From: an uncultured Pelagibacteraceae bacterium
Lineage (GTDB): Bacteria > Pseudomonadota > Alphaproteobacteria > Pelagibacterales > Pelagibacteraceae
Length of the DNA stretch: 42,655 nt
Assembly (NCBI GenBank): GCA_902623305.1
Contig: CACNTB010000002.1
Location: forward strand, 1-42,655
Direction: 5' to 3'
Of this stretch, positions 1 through 9,434 are shown piece after piece. How positions within the stretch are numbered: the stretch's first letter is position 1; every line of letters starts with the position of its first letter. Under the pieces are notes generated by a model that saw only the letters and a list, made by a program, of their open reading frames with translations, searched no databases and was not told the origin of the DNA. A program made the position numbers and the translations under genes.

Positions 1-2
1 AT

Positions 3-1091
3 ATTACAAAAGTTGCAATCATCGAAAAAGGATGGATTGGAGGTGGAAACGTAGGACGAAACACTACAATCATCAGATCTAATTACATGCATGATGAAAA
101 CGGATTATTCAGTGAATTTGGAATGGATTTATGGAGAAAGATGAGTCAAGACCTAAATTACAATGTAATGTTTTCTCCTCGAGGAATTATTAATCTAGCT
201 CACTCAGATGCGCAAATGAATGCTTATGCGAGAAGGGGTAACTCAATGAGATTAAATGGAATAGATGCTGTTCTTTTGAATAGAGAACAGGTCAAAGAAA
301 TTATTCCAATGGCTGACTTTTCTGAAAATGTTAGATTTCCAATTTTTGGTGGCTTGATGCAACCAAGTGCAGGAACTGCAAGACATGATGCGGTAGCATG
401 GGGTTATGCTCGTCAAGCAGATGACATGGGAGTTGATATTATTCAAAATTGTGAGGTAATAGGTTTCGATGTTTCTGCTGGAAAAATAAATGGTATTCGA
501 ACATCTCGTGGAAATATTAAAGCTAAAAAAGTTGGTTTATGTGTTGCAGGAAGCACAAATATTTTAGCTGAAAAATTAAATATGACTTTACCAATAGAAA
601 CTCATCTTCTTCAAGCATGTGTTTCTGAACCAGTTAAACCTGTTTTAGATAGCGTAGTAACTTTTGGTGCTGGACATTTTTATATTAGTCAATCTGATAA
701 AGGCGAAATGGTTATGGGTGGAGATCTAGATGGATATAATAGTTACGCACAAAGAGGAAATCTACCAACTTTACAACATGTTTTAACCGAAGGTATAGCG
801 ATGATGCCTTTTTTAAGTAAGTTAAAAATGCTTAGAACCTGGGGTGGTATAATGGATATGTCAATGGATGGATCTCCTATAATTGATAAAACTCATATAG
901 ATGGTTTGTATTTAAATTGTGGTTGGTGTTATGGAGGTTTTAAAGCAACTCCCGCATCTGGCTGGACGTTTGCCCATACAATTGCTCAAGATAGAGTTCA
1001 TGAATTAAATGCAGGATATAGTTTGAACAGATTTAATACTGGTCATTTAATTGACGAAAAGGGACTTGGAACGAAAACCTGGATATCATAA
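3..1091 (+). CDS. soxB: Sarcosine oxidase subunit beta (5' end outside window)
   Basis: FAD-containing catalytic subunit of cytoplasmic heterotetrameric sarcosine oxidase, which oxidises sarcosine to glycine and passes the methyl carbon to tetrahydrofolate. The reading frame is open from base 3, before the first in-frame ATG at 87. The upstream residues (VAIIEKGWIGGGN, then GRNTT) are the conserved end of the FAD-binding fold, so the gene began before the window. About 362 residues remain; family members are a little over 400, so roughly 50 N-terminal residues are missing. The C-terminal DAO-fold motif around GWCYGGFKATPASG is intact. The stop is directly followed by the soxD ATG with no spacer, and soxA and soxG follow in the classical soxBDAG order, which makes the call secure. 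Confidence 0.95.
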   Translation: MTKVAIIEKGWIGGGNVGRNTTIIRSNYMHDENGLFSEFGMDLWRKMSQDLNYNVMFSPRGIINLAHSDAQMNAYARRGNSMRLNGIDAVLLNREQVKEIIPMADFSENVRFPIFGGLMQPSAGTARHDAVAWGYARQADDMGVDIIQNCEVIGFDVSAGKINGIRTSRGNIKAKKVGLCVAGSTNILAEKLNMTLPIETHLLQACVSEPVKPVLDSVVTFGAGHFYISQSDKGEMVMGGDLDGYNSYAQRGNLPTLQHVLTEGIAMMPFLSKLKMLRTWGGIMDMSMDGSPIIDKTHIDGLYLNCGWCYGGFKATPASGWTFAHTIAQDRVHELNAGYSLNRFNTGHLIDEKGLGTKTWIS

Positions 1092-1361
1092 ATGCTCTAT
1101 ATTAAATGCCCACATTGTGGAATGAGACCGCAAATTGAATTTTCTTATGGTGGAGATGCAAGTGTAAAAAGGCCAGAACTGAACAAAGAAATTTCTGATC
1201 AAGAGTGGGACGACTTTGTTTACAATAGAAAAAGCTTAAGAGGAAAACATTTAGAGTTATGGCAACATTTATCAGGATGTAGACAATGGATAAAAGTAGA
1301 GAGAGATACTGCAACTCATGAAATATTCAAAACTTTTAAAGCTAATGAGGAAGTTGCTTAA
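1092..1361 (+). CDS. soxD: Sarcosine oxidase subunit delta
   Basis: Small zinc-binding subunit of heterotetrameric sarcosine oxidase, 89 residues, normal for the family. It opens with the CPHCG knuckle (Cys6, Cys9), and His59 and Cys63 in HLSGC are the likely remaining zinc ligands. In known structures this subunit is structural and sits against the alpha subunit. The ATG directly abuts the soxB stop, and the stop overlaps the soxA start by one base (TAATG), indicating translational coupling and equal stoichiometry. Confidence 0.95.
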   Translation: MLYIKCPHCGMRPQIEFSYGGDASVKRPELNKEISDQEWDDFVYNRKSLRGKHLELWQHLSGCRQWIKVERDTATHEIFKTFKANEEVA

Positions 1362-4357
1362 TGTCTCAAGATTTCAGGTTAGATAGTGTTGGATTAATAA
1401 ATAGAGATAAAAAATTATCATTTAAATTTAATGGAAAAAAATATTTTGGATATGAGGGTGATACTTTGGCATCCGCTTTGCTTGCAAACGGTGTTCATTT
1501 AGTTGGTAGAAGTTTCAAATATCACAGGCCAAGAGGTTTCTTTGGAGCTGGAGTTGACGAACCTTATGCCATAGTTCAGCTTTATAGGAATAATGAAACT
1601 GAGCCAAATATTAAAGCAACTGAGCAAGAACTTTTTGAGGGTTTAGAGGCAAAAAGTGTAAATTGTTGGCCAAGTGTTAATTTTGATATTGGTGCAATTA
1701 ATAATTTCTTAAAAATTTTTCTACCTGCAGGTTTTTACTATAAAACTTTTATGTGGCCAAAAAGCTTTTGGTATAGAATTTATGAGCCCTTTATAAGAAA
1801 AGCGGCTGGATTAGGTGTAGCGTCTACTAAACACGATAAAGAGAGATATGAGCATAAATATGAATATTGTGATTTATTGATAGCTGGATCAGGACCATCA
1901 GGTTTGTCTAGCGCATATGCAGCCGCAAAAAATGGTGCAAAAGTTATTTTAGCAGAAGACAAGCCAAGATTTGGTGGGTCTTTATTAACAGATGAGGTGA
2001 ATATTGGAAACCAATCAGGAAAAGATTGGGCAGAAGGAATAATTGCTGAACTTAAAACAATGCCAAATGTTGTGGTAAAAAATAGGTCTCAAATCTTTGG
2101 CTATTATGATCACAACATGCTTGTAATGTCGGAAAAGGTAAGTGATCATTTACCAAAAACTAAAAAATATCACCCAAATAAAAGATTATGGTACATCCGA
2201 GCAAAAGAGGTTTTAATTTCATCAGGATCTATTGAAAGACCAATAGTTTTTGGAAATAATGATACGCCAGGTGTAATGCTTTCTTCTGCTGCTAAAGAAT
2301 ACTTAAAAGTTTATGGAGTTTTAGTTGGAAAAAATCCATTGATATTTACAAATAACGACAGTGGATACGAAACAGCTATTGAATTTCAAAAACATGGAGT
2401 GCAACCAACAGTATTAGATTCAAGAAAAAATCCTGAATCAGAAATTATTGATGAGGCAAAAAGTTTAGGAATAAATATAAAAAATTCTTATGTTGTAGTT
2501 GCAGCGCAAGGATATAAAAAAGTAAAATCTGCTGATGTAGCGAGCATTTCTGATGACAAAAAACAACTTGGAAAAATAGAAAATATTAAATGTGATTGTA
2601 TATGTGTTTCTGGTTTTTGGACACCGTCCATTCATTTAGCATCTCAATCAGGAAATAAAACTAAGTTTAAAGAGGAAATTGATGCATTTGTTCCAGGGAC
2701 CTCAAAACAACAAGAGACCACTTTAGGAGCTGCTAACGGAGTATTCTCTTTAGAAGAAACTCTAAAAACTTCATTTGAAAAAGGAAGAGAGTTATCAAAA
2801 AAAATTACTGATAATGATAACGAAGTAAGCATTCCAAACGTAGTTGAAAAAAAATCTTCTAAACACGATAAGTTTTGGTGTGTACCATTACCAGCAGGAA
2901 AAAATTATAAAAGATTTTTAGATTTTCAAAACGATGTAGCAGTATCAGATATCGAAATAGCTCTGAGAGAAGGTTATAGATCAATCGAGCATGTTAAAAG
3001 ATATACTACGCTTGGAATGGCAACAGACCAAGGTAAAACAAGTAATTTGAATGGTTTACAGCTAGTTTCAGAAATTGAAAATAAAGTTGTTCCAGCAGTA
3101 GGTCATACTACTTTTAGACCTCCATATACACCTATATCAATTGGTGCGATTGTAGGAAGAGAAGTTGGAAAACACTCAAAACCAACGAGAAAATCTCCAA
3201 TGCATTCATGGCACGAAAAAAATAATGCAGTTTTTGTTGATGCGGGTGTTTGGTTAAGACCAAGATATTATAAAAGAGGAAATGAAAATTTATTTGATGG
3301 ATCAAAAAGAGAAGCAAAAAATGTAAGAAAAAACGTAGGTGTTTGTGATGTAACTACATTAGGTAAAATAGATATTAAGGGACCAGATGCAGCGGAGTTA
3401 TTAAATAGAGTTTATACAAATGCTTGGCTAAAACTACCAGTTGGTAAAGCTAGATATGGTGTGATGTTAAGAGAAGACGGAATAGTTATGGATGACGGAA
3501 CAACTACAAGAATTTCGGAAAATCATTATCATATGACCACTACTACTGCTCAAGCAGCAAACGTTCTTTCACATTTAGAATATTACTTACAATTAGTTTG
3601 GCCAGAATTAAATGTTAATGTAGTTTCAACTACTGAACAGTGGGCAGGAGCAGCTATTGCTGGACCTAAATCAAGAGATTTATTACAAAAATTATTTCCA
3701 AATTCAGATGTATCAAATGAAGGTTTACCTTTTATGGGTTATATGGAGGGAGATTTATCTGGTGTTGAAGCAAGAATATTTAGAATTTCGTTCTCAGGCG
3801 AGCTTGCTTATGAAGTAAATGTTGAGTCTGATTATGGAAATTTTATGTGGGAAAAAATAATGGAAGTTGGTAAAGAATTTAACATTCAGCCATATGGAAC
3901 AGAAGCATTATCAACCCTTAGAATTGAAATGGGACATGTTGCTGGATCAGAACTTGATGGCAGAACAATTCCATATGATAACGCTTTAGAAGGTCTTGTA
4001 AGTAAAAAGAAAGATTTTATTGGAAAAAGATCATTACAACGATCTGCATTTACTGCTGAAGATAGACAAAGAGTAGTAGGAGTAGTTCCACTAGATAAAC
4101 AAACAAGTATACCAGAAGGCTCACATTTGGTTAAAGATGATAAAGCACCATTACCAAATCCAAAATTAGGTCATATCTCTGCATCTTGTTGGAGTGTTGA
4201 ATATGACAATCCTTTTTCTCTAGCAATTTTGAAAGATGGAAAAAACATGATTGGTCAGAAGCTTTTTGCGATGTCGCCACTTAAAAACAAAATAATACCA
4301 GTTGAGATAGTTTCATCACATTACGTAGACCCAAAAGGTGAAAGAGTTAGATCATGA
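1361..4357 (+). CDS. soxA: Sarcosine oxidase subunit alpha
   Basis: Large subunit (998 residues) of heterotetrameric sarcosine oxidase. Domains in order: an N-terminal ferredoxin-like domain (about 1-105, with [17 protein letters not shown] and no cluster cysteines, as is usual here); an NAD-binding two-dinucleotide-fold flavoprotein region starting at [10 protein letters not shown] near residue 172; and a C-terminal GcvT-type folate-binding domain (about 600-998) with the GELAYEVNV motif. In the known enzyme iminium/formaldehyde from the beta subunit is channelled to the folate domain to give 5,10-methylene-THF. It is the last step of betaine to glycine conversion, whose earlier enzymes lie at 19672-23117 and 30739-33171. 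The start overlaps the soxD stop by one base, and the stop overlaps soxG as ATGA. Confidence 0.96.
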   Translation: MSQDFRLDSVGLINRDKKLSFKFNGKKYFGYEGDTLASALLANGVHLVGRSFKYHRPRGFFGAGVDEPYAIVQLYRNNETEPNIKATEQELFEGLEAKSVNCWPSVNFDIGAINNFLKIFLPAGFYYKTFMWPKSFWYRIYEPFIRKAAGLGVASTKHDKERYEHKYEYCDLLIAGSGPSGLSSAYAAAKNGAKVILAEDKPRFGGSLLTDEVNIGNQSGKDWAEGIIAELKTMPNVVVKNRSQIFGYYDHNMLVMSEKVSDHLPKTKKYHPNKRLWYIRAKEVLISSGSIERPIVFGNNDTPGVMLSSAAKEYLKVYGVLVGKNPLIFTNNDSGYETAIEFQKHGVQPTVLDSRKNPESEIIDEAKSLGINIKNSYVVVAAQGYKKVKSADVASISDDKKQLGKIENIKCDCICVSGFWTPSIHLASQSGNKTKFKEEIDAFVPGTSKQQETTLGAANGVFSLEETLKTSFEKGRELSKKITDNDNEVSIPNVVEKKSSKHDKFWCVPLPAGKNYKRFLDFQNDVAVSDIEIALREGYRSIEHVKRYTTLGMATDQGKTSNLNGLQLVSEIENKVVPAVGHTTFRPPYTPISIGAIVGREVGKHSKPTRKSPMHSWHEKNNAVFVDAGVWLRPRYYKRGNENLFDGSKREAKNVRKNVGVCDVTTLGKIDIKGPDAAELLNRVYTNAWLKLPVGKARYGVMLREDGIVMDDGTTTRISENHYHMTTTTAQAANVLSHLEYYLQLVWPELNVNVVSTTEQWAGAAIAGPKSRDLLQKLFPNSDVSNEGLPFMGYMEGDLSGVEARIFRISFSGELAYEVNVESDYGNFMWEKIMEVGKEFNIQPYGTEALSTLRIEMGHVAGSELDGRTIPYDNALEGLVSKKKDFIGKRSLQRSAFTAEDRQRVVGVVPLDKQTSIPEGSHLVKDDKAPLPNPKLGHISASCWSVEYDNPFSLAILKDGKNMIGQKLFAMSPLKNKIIPVEIVSSHYVDPKGERVRS

Positions 4358-4941
4358 CATTAATTTCAGCTTTATCAAATGTTCATTCAAAAGGTCAATT
4401 TGGTGATTATGAAGGTAAAAATGAAAATGATTTACTTAAAATATCTGAAATCAAAAATTTACTTATTGTTCAAGTAGTTCAGTACAAAAATTCCTCAGTT
4501 TCATTTGAAGGTATTGATATTGATGGTTTAAAATTAAAAAACGAACCTTTAACTGTAGTATTTAATGACACTACAAGGATTTTGTGGAATGGACCAAAAA
4601 ACTGGTTTTTAGTTTCAACAAAAAAAGATTTAATAAAAGATATAGAAGATAAATTTAAAGATACAGATTTTGCTGTAACAGATTTATCACATTCAAGAGC
4701 TATTATTGAAATCGAAGGTAATGATACGATAGAAGTGTTAAAAAAGGGATGCCCTTTTAATTTTGATACATTAGATAAAAATAATTCAATTAACTCAACT
4801 TATAATGGAATAGCTTTTACTGTTGATAGGTTGGGTGAAAATCCAAATAAAGTAAGGTTATTTGCTCTAAGAAGTTTTGGAGAATCTTTGTATCACTCTA
4901 TTACCGATTCGTCTCTAGAATATGGTTTCAAATCTTTATAA
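4354..4941 (+). CDS. soxG: Sarcosine oxidase subunit gamma
   Basis: Fourth subunit of heterotetrameric sarcosine oxidase, 195 residues. It starts inside the soxA stop (ATGA, 4 bp overlap) and closes the soxBDAG operon. The fold is related to GcvT/YgfZ: the central part ([10 protein letters not shown], later [13 protein letters not shown] and [11 protein letters not shown]) matches the gamma-subunit pattern, without the folate site of the alpha subunit. Sequence conservation in this subunit is low across the family, so the call relies on position as well as motifs. The gene ends only 3 bp from the convergent EamA transporter gene, with no recognisable terminator between them. Confidence 0.92.
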   Translation: MTLISALSNVHSKGQFGDYEGKNENDLLKISEIKNLLIVQVVQYKNSSVSFEGIDIDGLKLKNEPLTVVFNDTTRILWNGPKNWFLVSTKKDLIKDIEDKFKDTDFAVTDLSHSRAIIEIEGNDTIEVLKKGCPFNFDTLDKNNSINSTYNGIAFTVDRLGENPNKVRLFALRSFGESLYHSITDSSLEYGFKSL

Positions 4942-4944
4942 TAA

Positions 4945-5799
4945 TCATTGATCCCGTGTAGCAATGTAAACACCTATAGAAGTAATTAGAAATCCAATTA
5001 AGTCTAAGTTAGTTAAACTTTCATTTAAGAAAAGCCATGCCATAAAAGCAGAAGTAGCAGGAATTAAAAAAAATATAGAAACAGTTTTGCTAGCTGAATT
5101 GTGTCGTATTAAATACATCAAAATAGTAAATGCACCATAAGATACTAAAAAAATTTGATGGCTCATAGCAATAATGAATGTTTGTGAGAAATTAATATAT
5201 GGATCAACAAATAAAATTATTATTAACAAATGAAATAAACAACCACCAAGAGCTTGATACATATTACTCGTGGACAAAGGTAAGTTGTTACTTAATTTTT
5301 TTTGCCATAAAGTTGAAAATGTAATTGCTAATAACGCTATTATTGTTGCGATCAATCCTGCTGCAGGTATTTTAGAACCAATATCAAAACCCAATACAAG
5401 CCCTGCACCAGTAAACCCTAGCAAAACCCCTATCCACTGTTTGGTTGAAACTTTTTCATTCAAGATTGGACCACTTAATGCATTTGTAAGAATTGGTTGT
5501 AGAGTTACTATCAATGCTGCGATTCCTGTGGGCATACCTATTGAAATAGAATAAAAGACACCTCCAAGATAAAAACCATGAAAAAGAACACCGCTAAAAA
5601 AAGATTCGAAAAAGTTTTTTTTACTAACTAAAATTTTTTGTTTTGAATAAATAGAAAATAAAAAAAAACCAAAAGCAACAAAGGCAAATCTAAAAGCTAG
5701 TGCAGCAAATGGATCACTATTATCTATTATAGGTTTTGTGGTTATAAAAGCAGAGGACCATAAAAGAATAAATATGAAAGGGAATATTTTAATCATCAT
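4945..5799 (-). CDS. EamA/DMT-superfamily transporter (10 TM)
   Basis: Inner-membrane carrier of the drug/metabolite transporter superfamily, 284 residues. The two EamA repeats are visible as two halves of about five hydrophobic segments each. The first half begins IFPFIFILLWSSAF and contains FAFVAFGFF. The second begins near AAGLIATIIALLAITFSTLWQ and ends with FLNESLTNLDLIGFLITSIG, the typical last-helix pattern. Members export amino acids or small metabolites, but the substrate cannot be read from sequence. It is convergent with the sarcosine oxidase operon (3 bp gap), so the neighbourhood says little about function. Two ATGs are adjacent at the start (MM), so the exact first residue is ambiguous by one codon. 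Confidence 0.85.
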   Translation of the reverse strand: MMIKIFPFIFILLWSSAFITTKPIIDNSDPFAALAFRFAFVAFGFFLFSIYSKQKILVSKKNFFESFFSGVLFHGFYLGGVFYSISIGMPTGIAALIVTLQPILTNALSGPILNEKVSTKQWIGVLLGFTGAGLVLGFDIGSKIPAAGLIATIIALLAITFSTLWQKKLSNNLPLSTSNMYQALGGCLFHLLIIILFVDPYINFSQTFIIAMSHQIFLVSYGAFTILMYLIRHNSASKTVSIFFLIPATSAFMAWLFLNESLTNLDLIGFLITSIGVYIATRDQ

Positions 5800-5900
5800 A
5801 TTTAATAAACAAATAAATTAACTAAAATCAAATAAATCAACACCTAAAATGAACTAATTAATTATAGAAATAGTGCAACAAATCACATAATTTTTTAGTT

Positions 5901-6275
5901 ATGAATTTTAGATTGCTTAAAATTTTTACCTTAATGGTATCTTTTTTCTTTTTGACAGGTTTTGTGCCTTTAGCCTCAATTATTGGACCAGGTGTTACAG
6001 TTCTTACTTCAGGTAATATTTATAAAGCAACTGCTCAATTTATGATTGATCAAAGTATAAAAAAGAAAACTGGAAAAAATTCTTTAATGTTAGTTAAAGA
6101 AGAGATAGATAAGCAAAATCAAAAAAATAAATTTAATGATGAGTTAAAGCAGTTAGTTGAAAAAAGAATAAAAATAACTAGAAAAAAATTAGATAATCAA
6201 AATTTACAAAAACTTATAAAAAAACGAATTAAAATTACTAGATCAATAATAAATTTAAATAATACTACTCAATAA
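5901..6275 (+). CDS. Hypothetical exported or membrane-anchored protein with a 20-residue C-terminal repeat
   Basis: Not recognised; 124 residues. Residues 1-27 form a hydrophobic segment (LLKIFTLMVSFFFLTG) that could be a signal peptide or a membrane anchor. A short Gly/Thr-rich stretch follows, and then a very basic, helix-prone C-terminal half. Residues 81-101 and 101-121 are an internal tandem repeat with the shared core KRIKITR at a 20-residue period. The protein would project about 90 charged residues into the periplasm. The frame is genuine in style: ATG start, AT-rich codon use like its neighbours, and a 3' end that overlaps the convergent gene by 11 bp. It stands alone on the plus strand between minus-strand genes. 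Confidence 0.65.
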   Translation: MNFRLLKIFTLMVSFFFLTGFVPLASIIGPGVTVLTSGNIYKATAQFMIDQSIKKKTGKNSLMLVKEEIDKQNQKNKFNDELKQLVEKRIKITRKKLDNQNLQKLIKKRIKITRSIINLNNTTQ

Positions 6276-6705
6276 TATTTAAATATATTAGATTTTCTTG
6301 ATCTGTCTCTTTACACCACATTTCATAACTTTCACAAACTCTCCATAGATGATCGAATGCTCTTTGTGAAATTTCTAAGGGGAAATGACTTTTGGTATAA
6401 TACAATTTAGGAATTTTCATTAAAAATTTAATCATAGAATCTTTTTGTAATTCTAACAGTCGCAAAGTTTCACTATTAATTTTTTTTTTAGTAATAGAGT
6501 CGATAAATTTATTATTCTCAAGATCTAAAAACCATTTATTATGAAATTCTCCTGAACTTAATAAATCATATTCTTTAGTAGTCATAAAAATTTCAAATGC
6601 TTGTATATTGTTGATTTCAGGATTTTGTTTTTTAATTTCAATTATATTTGAATAAACAAATTCGGCAGCTCTTAACACATATGGCTTTTCAGTCTTATTA
6701 TTCAT
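6265..6705 (-). CDS. Conserved-looking hypothetical cytoplasmic protein
   Basis: Not recognised; 146 residues with no signal peptide or membrane segment. Composition is mixed and soluble, rich in Lys, Glu and Asn, with aromatic-rich patches (KWFLDLENN around 57-65, and HLWRVCESYEMWCKE near the C terminus). It begins 3 bp after the racemase stop on the same strand, so the two are probably co-transcribed. Its 3' end overlaps the convergent hypothetical gene by 11 bp. No catalytic motif stands out, and the function is unknown. Confidence 0.6.
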   Translation of the reverse strand: MNNKTEKPYVLRAAEFVYSNIIEIKKQNPEINNIQAFEIFMTTKEYDLLSSGEFHNKWFLDLENNKFIDSITKKKINSETLRLLELQKDSMIKFLMKIPKLYYTKSHFPLEISQRAFDHLWRVCESYEMWCKETDQENLIYLNIIE

Positions 6706-6708
6706 AAG

Positions 6709-7455
6709 TTAATTTTTATGTTTAACCATAGCTGAATGAGCCAAAATTAAGTTAGGATCTAAGAAAACTTTTGAGGATTTAATATTTTTAAATGATTTAA
6801 ATGCGAAAATTGCAATAGGCAACTCTGTACAACCTAAGATAATTTTTTTGCAATTTATTTTAATTAAGGAGTCAATTGCAGGTTTAATTGCTTTTGCTGC
6901 TGCTTTAACATTGCCCATTTTAACTAATCTAATAGCTTTATTGACCGACAATTTTTGTATTTTTCGAGATGGCTCTATTAATTGGTAATCCTTGTTAAAA
7001 AATTTTTTATAAACACCAGTTTTAAGAGTACCTTCAGTTGCCAAAAGACCAACTTTAGTGTTTTTCTTACATTTTTTTTTTGCAAATTTGAAAACTTCTT
7101 TTGGCATATTGATTATCGGAATATTGATTTTGTTTTGTAAATCATCGAACCAATAATGAGCCGTGTTGCAAGGTATAACTATAAATTTACAATTATTCTT
7201 TTCTAGAAGCTTACAACCTTTGAGCAAACTCTTTAGAACTTTGTTATATTTTTCTCTACTTGTTTTATTTGTAGATTTGTTTGAAAGTTTTTTAGTTTGA
7301 GAGCCTATAGACTCAGGTCTGCCAGGAATATTTGATTTATTATAAAGTAAAAATAATGGATACTCTTGATCAATTTTTCCTCTATTCAGAACAGCAAGCT
7401 TATTACAAAAATCAAGACCAGCTTGAGTTCCCATTCCACCTAAAATTCCAATCAT
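6709..7455 (-). CDS. Aspartate/glutamate racemase family protein
   Basis: Cofactor-independent amino-acid racemase of the Asp/Glu family, 248 residues. The N-terminal GGMGTQAGLDF is the family start. The two catalytic cysteines are Cys96 in the PCNTAH motif and Cys209 in the GCTELP motif, which remove and add the alpha proton from opposite faces. The acidic partner residues also look present. Aspartate racemase fits better than MurI because of the GGMG...FCNKL opening, but the exact substrate is uncertain. Lys content is high even for this AT-rich genome. It lies between the cold-shock gene and a 146-residue hypothetical on the same strand. Confidence 0.85.
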   Translation of the reverse strand: MIGILGGMGTQAGLDFCNKLAVLNRGKIDQEYPLFLLYNKSNIPGRPESIGSQTKKLSNKSTNKTSREKYNKVLKSLLKGCKLLEKNNCKFIVIPCNTAHYWFDDLQNKINIPIINMPKEVFKFAKKKCKKNTKVGLLATEGTLKTGVYKKFFNKDYQLIEPSRKIQKLSVNKAIRLVKMGNVKAAAKAIKPAIDSLIKINCKKIILGCTELPIAIFAFKSFKNIKSSKVFLDPNLILAHSAMVKHKN

Positions 7456-7532
7456 AATTTTAGTTAATTTATTAAATTTTTAGTTTAAATCTATAATTAA
7501 TAATTGTGTTTAAAGATTGTTTTTAATTGAGG

Positions 7533-7583
7533 TATTGGCTGAATACTAAATTTGTATTTACAAATAAAATTTTTCAGCCAATA
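7533..7583 (-). terminator. Two-part hairpin downstream of the cold-shock gene
   Basis: An 11 bp perfect inverted repeat (7533-7543 with 7573-7583) encloses a second 6 bp hairpin (ATTTGT/ACAAAT, at about 7551-7566). It lies in the 3' untranslated part of the cold-shock mRNA and before the racemase start. There is no clean U-tract after it on the minus strand, so it may stabilise or process the mRNA rather than act as a Rho-independent terminator. Confidence 0.45.
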
Positions 7584-7595
7584 GGAAGTGTGAAA

Positions 7596-7802
7596 TTATG
7601 CAGTTTTTAAGTTAACTGCTGAAGGACCTTTAGGACCATCTTCAACATCGAAAGTCAAAGCTTGACCCTCATCTAAACCGTTCATACCAGCATCTCTTAC
7701 TGCTGAAACATGTACAAACACATCTTTTTCTTTGTCTTCTCTTTCAATAAAACCAAAACCTTTGGTTGGATTGAACCACTTTACTTTACCTTGTAGACTC
7801 AT
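7596..7802 (-). CDS. cspA: Cold-shock domain protein (CspA family)
   Basis: Single-domain RNA/ssDNA chaperone of 68 residues, the standard length. RNP1 (KGFGFIE, residues 14-20) and RNP2 (VFVHV, 28-32) are both present, with the aromatic surface residues Trp9, Phe16 and Phe18. Such proteins melt RNA secondary structure during cold or rapid growth; in streamlined marine bacteria they are usually abundant and not strictly cold-induced. It stands as its own unit with a 116 bp upstream and a 140 bp downstream non-coding stretch, the latter carrying a stable hairpin. A weak AGAAG ribosome-binding site precedes the ATG. The gene symbol indicates the family only. Confidence 0.95.
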   Translation of the reverse strand: MSLQGKVKWFNPTKGFGFIEREDKEKDVFVHVSAVRDAGMNGLDEGQALTFDVEDGPKGPSAVNLKTA

Positions 7803-7918
7803 ATTTATCTTCTTACTTATTGTTATGTTTAATTATTACTTATAATTAAGTAATATTGGCTTTCTTTAGATTTTATTGGGTTTTGTCAACAAAATAGATC
7901 AACTCTTAAAATAATTTT

Positions 7919-8386
7919 TTAAATATCGTCAATAAGCATTGTTAAATAAACAGAATTGATGTCTTCTTTATAGTGTGCAAAAGGTTCGCACACCGTAAAA
8001 CCTGTTTTTTTAAAAAGTTTTCTTGCTGGTATAAAAAAATCACCTGCACCTGTTTCGATACTTAATCTTTTTATTTTAAGTTTTTTAGCTTCATTGATTA
8101 AATGATTGATTACATTAATCCCTTGTCCTTGCTTTCTAAAATTGTCATGAATTCTTATAGATTTAAATTCTCCATGTTCTGTATCTAAAAATTTTAAAGC
8201 ACCACAACCGATTAGTTTTTTATCATCCCACAGACTCCAAAATTTAATTGATGGTACTTTTAAACCAGGAATGTCTAAAACGTGAGCACTTCCCTCTGGC
8301 GACGCAGCTCTAAGCTCAACAAAATGTTTGGTTAGAAGTTCATCAACTTCTGGATTGTCAAAATTACCTTCTATTGATTTTAACAT
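7919..8386 (-). CDS. GNAT-family N-acetyltransferase
   Basis: Acetyl-CoA-dependent acyltransferase of 155 residues. The GNAT core is visible: a beta strand with LIGCGALKFLD, then the acetyl-CoA pyrophosphate loop RKQGQG followed by an amphipathic helix (INVINHLINEAKK), and the later LSIETG and LFKKTGF strand-helix pair. The pattern resembles the PhnO/YsnE-like subgroup that acts on small amines or amino acids, but the substrate cannot be assigned. It starts immediately after the purK stop on the same strand, so it is expressed as the third gene of a purE-purK unit. A role in purine synthesis is not implied. Confidence 0.85.
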   Translation of the reverse strand: MLKSIEGNFDNPEVDELLTKHFVELRAASPEGSAHVLDIPGLKVPSIKFWSLWDDKKLIGCGALKFLDTEHGEFKSIRIHDNFRKQGQGINVINHLINEAKKLKIKRLSIETGAGDFFIPARKLFKKTGFTVCEPFAHYKEDINSVYLTMLIDDI

Positions 8387-9433
8387 TTATACTAAAGTTG
8401 TGATATGACCCATTTTTCTTTTTTCTTTTATATCTTTTTTTAAATAATCAAAAAAAAATTCGTTATCATTAAACTTTTGCATGTTTCTATAATGAGTAAT
8501 TTGACTACCAAGTAAATTCATCATTTTAGCGTTAGATATTTTTTTTAAAGGAATTTGTTCTAAACCACATACAGCTCTTATATGATTTTCAAATTGACTT
8601 ACATTAAAGGCATTTATTGTTAGATGTCCTGAGTTATGTACTCTTGGTGCAATCTCATTAACATAAAGATTATCATTTCTATCAATAAAAAATTCCACAC
8701 ATAAAGTTCCTATATATTTTAGTTCTTCAGCAATTAGCATAGCCCAATCTTTAGATTGATTATAAATTTTTTTATTAATTTCAGCAGGTATTTTAGAATA
8801 TTTTAAAATTTGATCTTCGTGAGTGTTTTCTATCGGCTCATAAATTTCATATTTATTATTACTAAATCTTGTAATAATAATTGAAATCTCTTTTTTTAAT
8901 TTTACAATTTTTTCAAGTATATATCCCTTTGAAAAATCAATATTCAATGAATTAAGTTCCTTTGCTGATTTGATTGGATATTGACCTTTGCCATCATAAC
9001 CGAGAGTTGTTGTCTTTAATATACCTGGTAAAAAATCTTCTAAGGCATCTACGTCAGATTTTTTTTCAATTGAAACATACCTAGTTGTTCTAATATTTAA
9101 TTTATTAACAAAATCTTTTTCAGCTAATCGATGTTGAATTAATCTATTAACTGATGGCTTAGGTAAAACAGGTTTAAATTTGTTTATTTCATTTAATGTT
9201 TCAAATGGAATATTTTCAAATTCATAAGTTACTAAATCAATCTTATTTATAAATTCTGATATTTTTTCTTTATTGTCATAATTTCCATTAACAAATTGAT
9301 CGCAAAAATTTTGTGCTGGCGCATCAATGTCATCACAAAAAACTACAGTTTTAACATTTAATTTTTTAGCTGCTATAGCGAGCATACTTCCAAGCTGACC
9401 ACCTCCAATGATACCAAGTGTAATTTCAGACAT
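8387..9433 (-). CDS. purK: N5-carboxyaminoimidazole ribonucleotide synthase
   Basis: ATP-grasp ligase of de novo purine synthesis that carboxylates AIR to N5-CAIR with ATP and bicarbonate. It is 348 residues, typical length. The N-terminal IGGGQLGSMLA is the PurK signature. The ATP-grasp core follows with KTTTLGYDGKGQ and the metal-binding CVEFFID...NEIAPRVHNSGH region. The purE gene lies one base upstream, and the GNAT gene follows without a gap. Its product feeds PurE directly, so the tight coupling makes sense. Confidence 0.96.
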   Translation of the reverse strand: MSEITLGIIGGGQLGSMLAIAAKKLNVKTVVFCDDIDAPAQNFCDQFVNGNYDNKEKISEFINKIDLVTYEFENIPFETLNEINKFKPVLPKPSVNRLIQHRLAEKDFVNKLNIRTTRYVSIEKKSDVDALEDFLPGILKTTTLGYDGKGQYPIKSAKELNSLNIDFSKGYILEKIVKLKKEISIIITRFSNNKYEIYEPIENTHEDQILKYSKIPAEINKKIYNQSKDWAMLIAEELKYIGTLCVEFFIDRNDNLYVNEIAPRVHNSGHLTINAFNVSQFENHIRAVCGLEQIPLKKISNAKMMNLLGSQITHYRNMQKFNDNEFFFDYLKKDIKEKRKMGHITTLV

Positions 9434-9434
9434 T

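Noticed and set aside
5270-5554. 94-codon plus-strand open frame
   Set aside because: Lies wholly inside the EamA transporter gene on the other strand, with no motif or ribosome-binding site.
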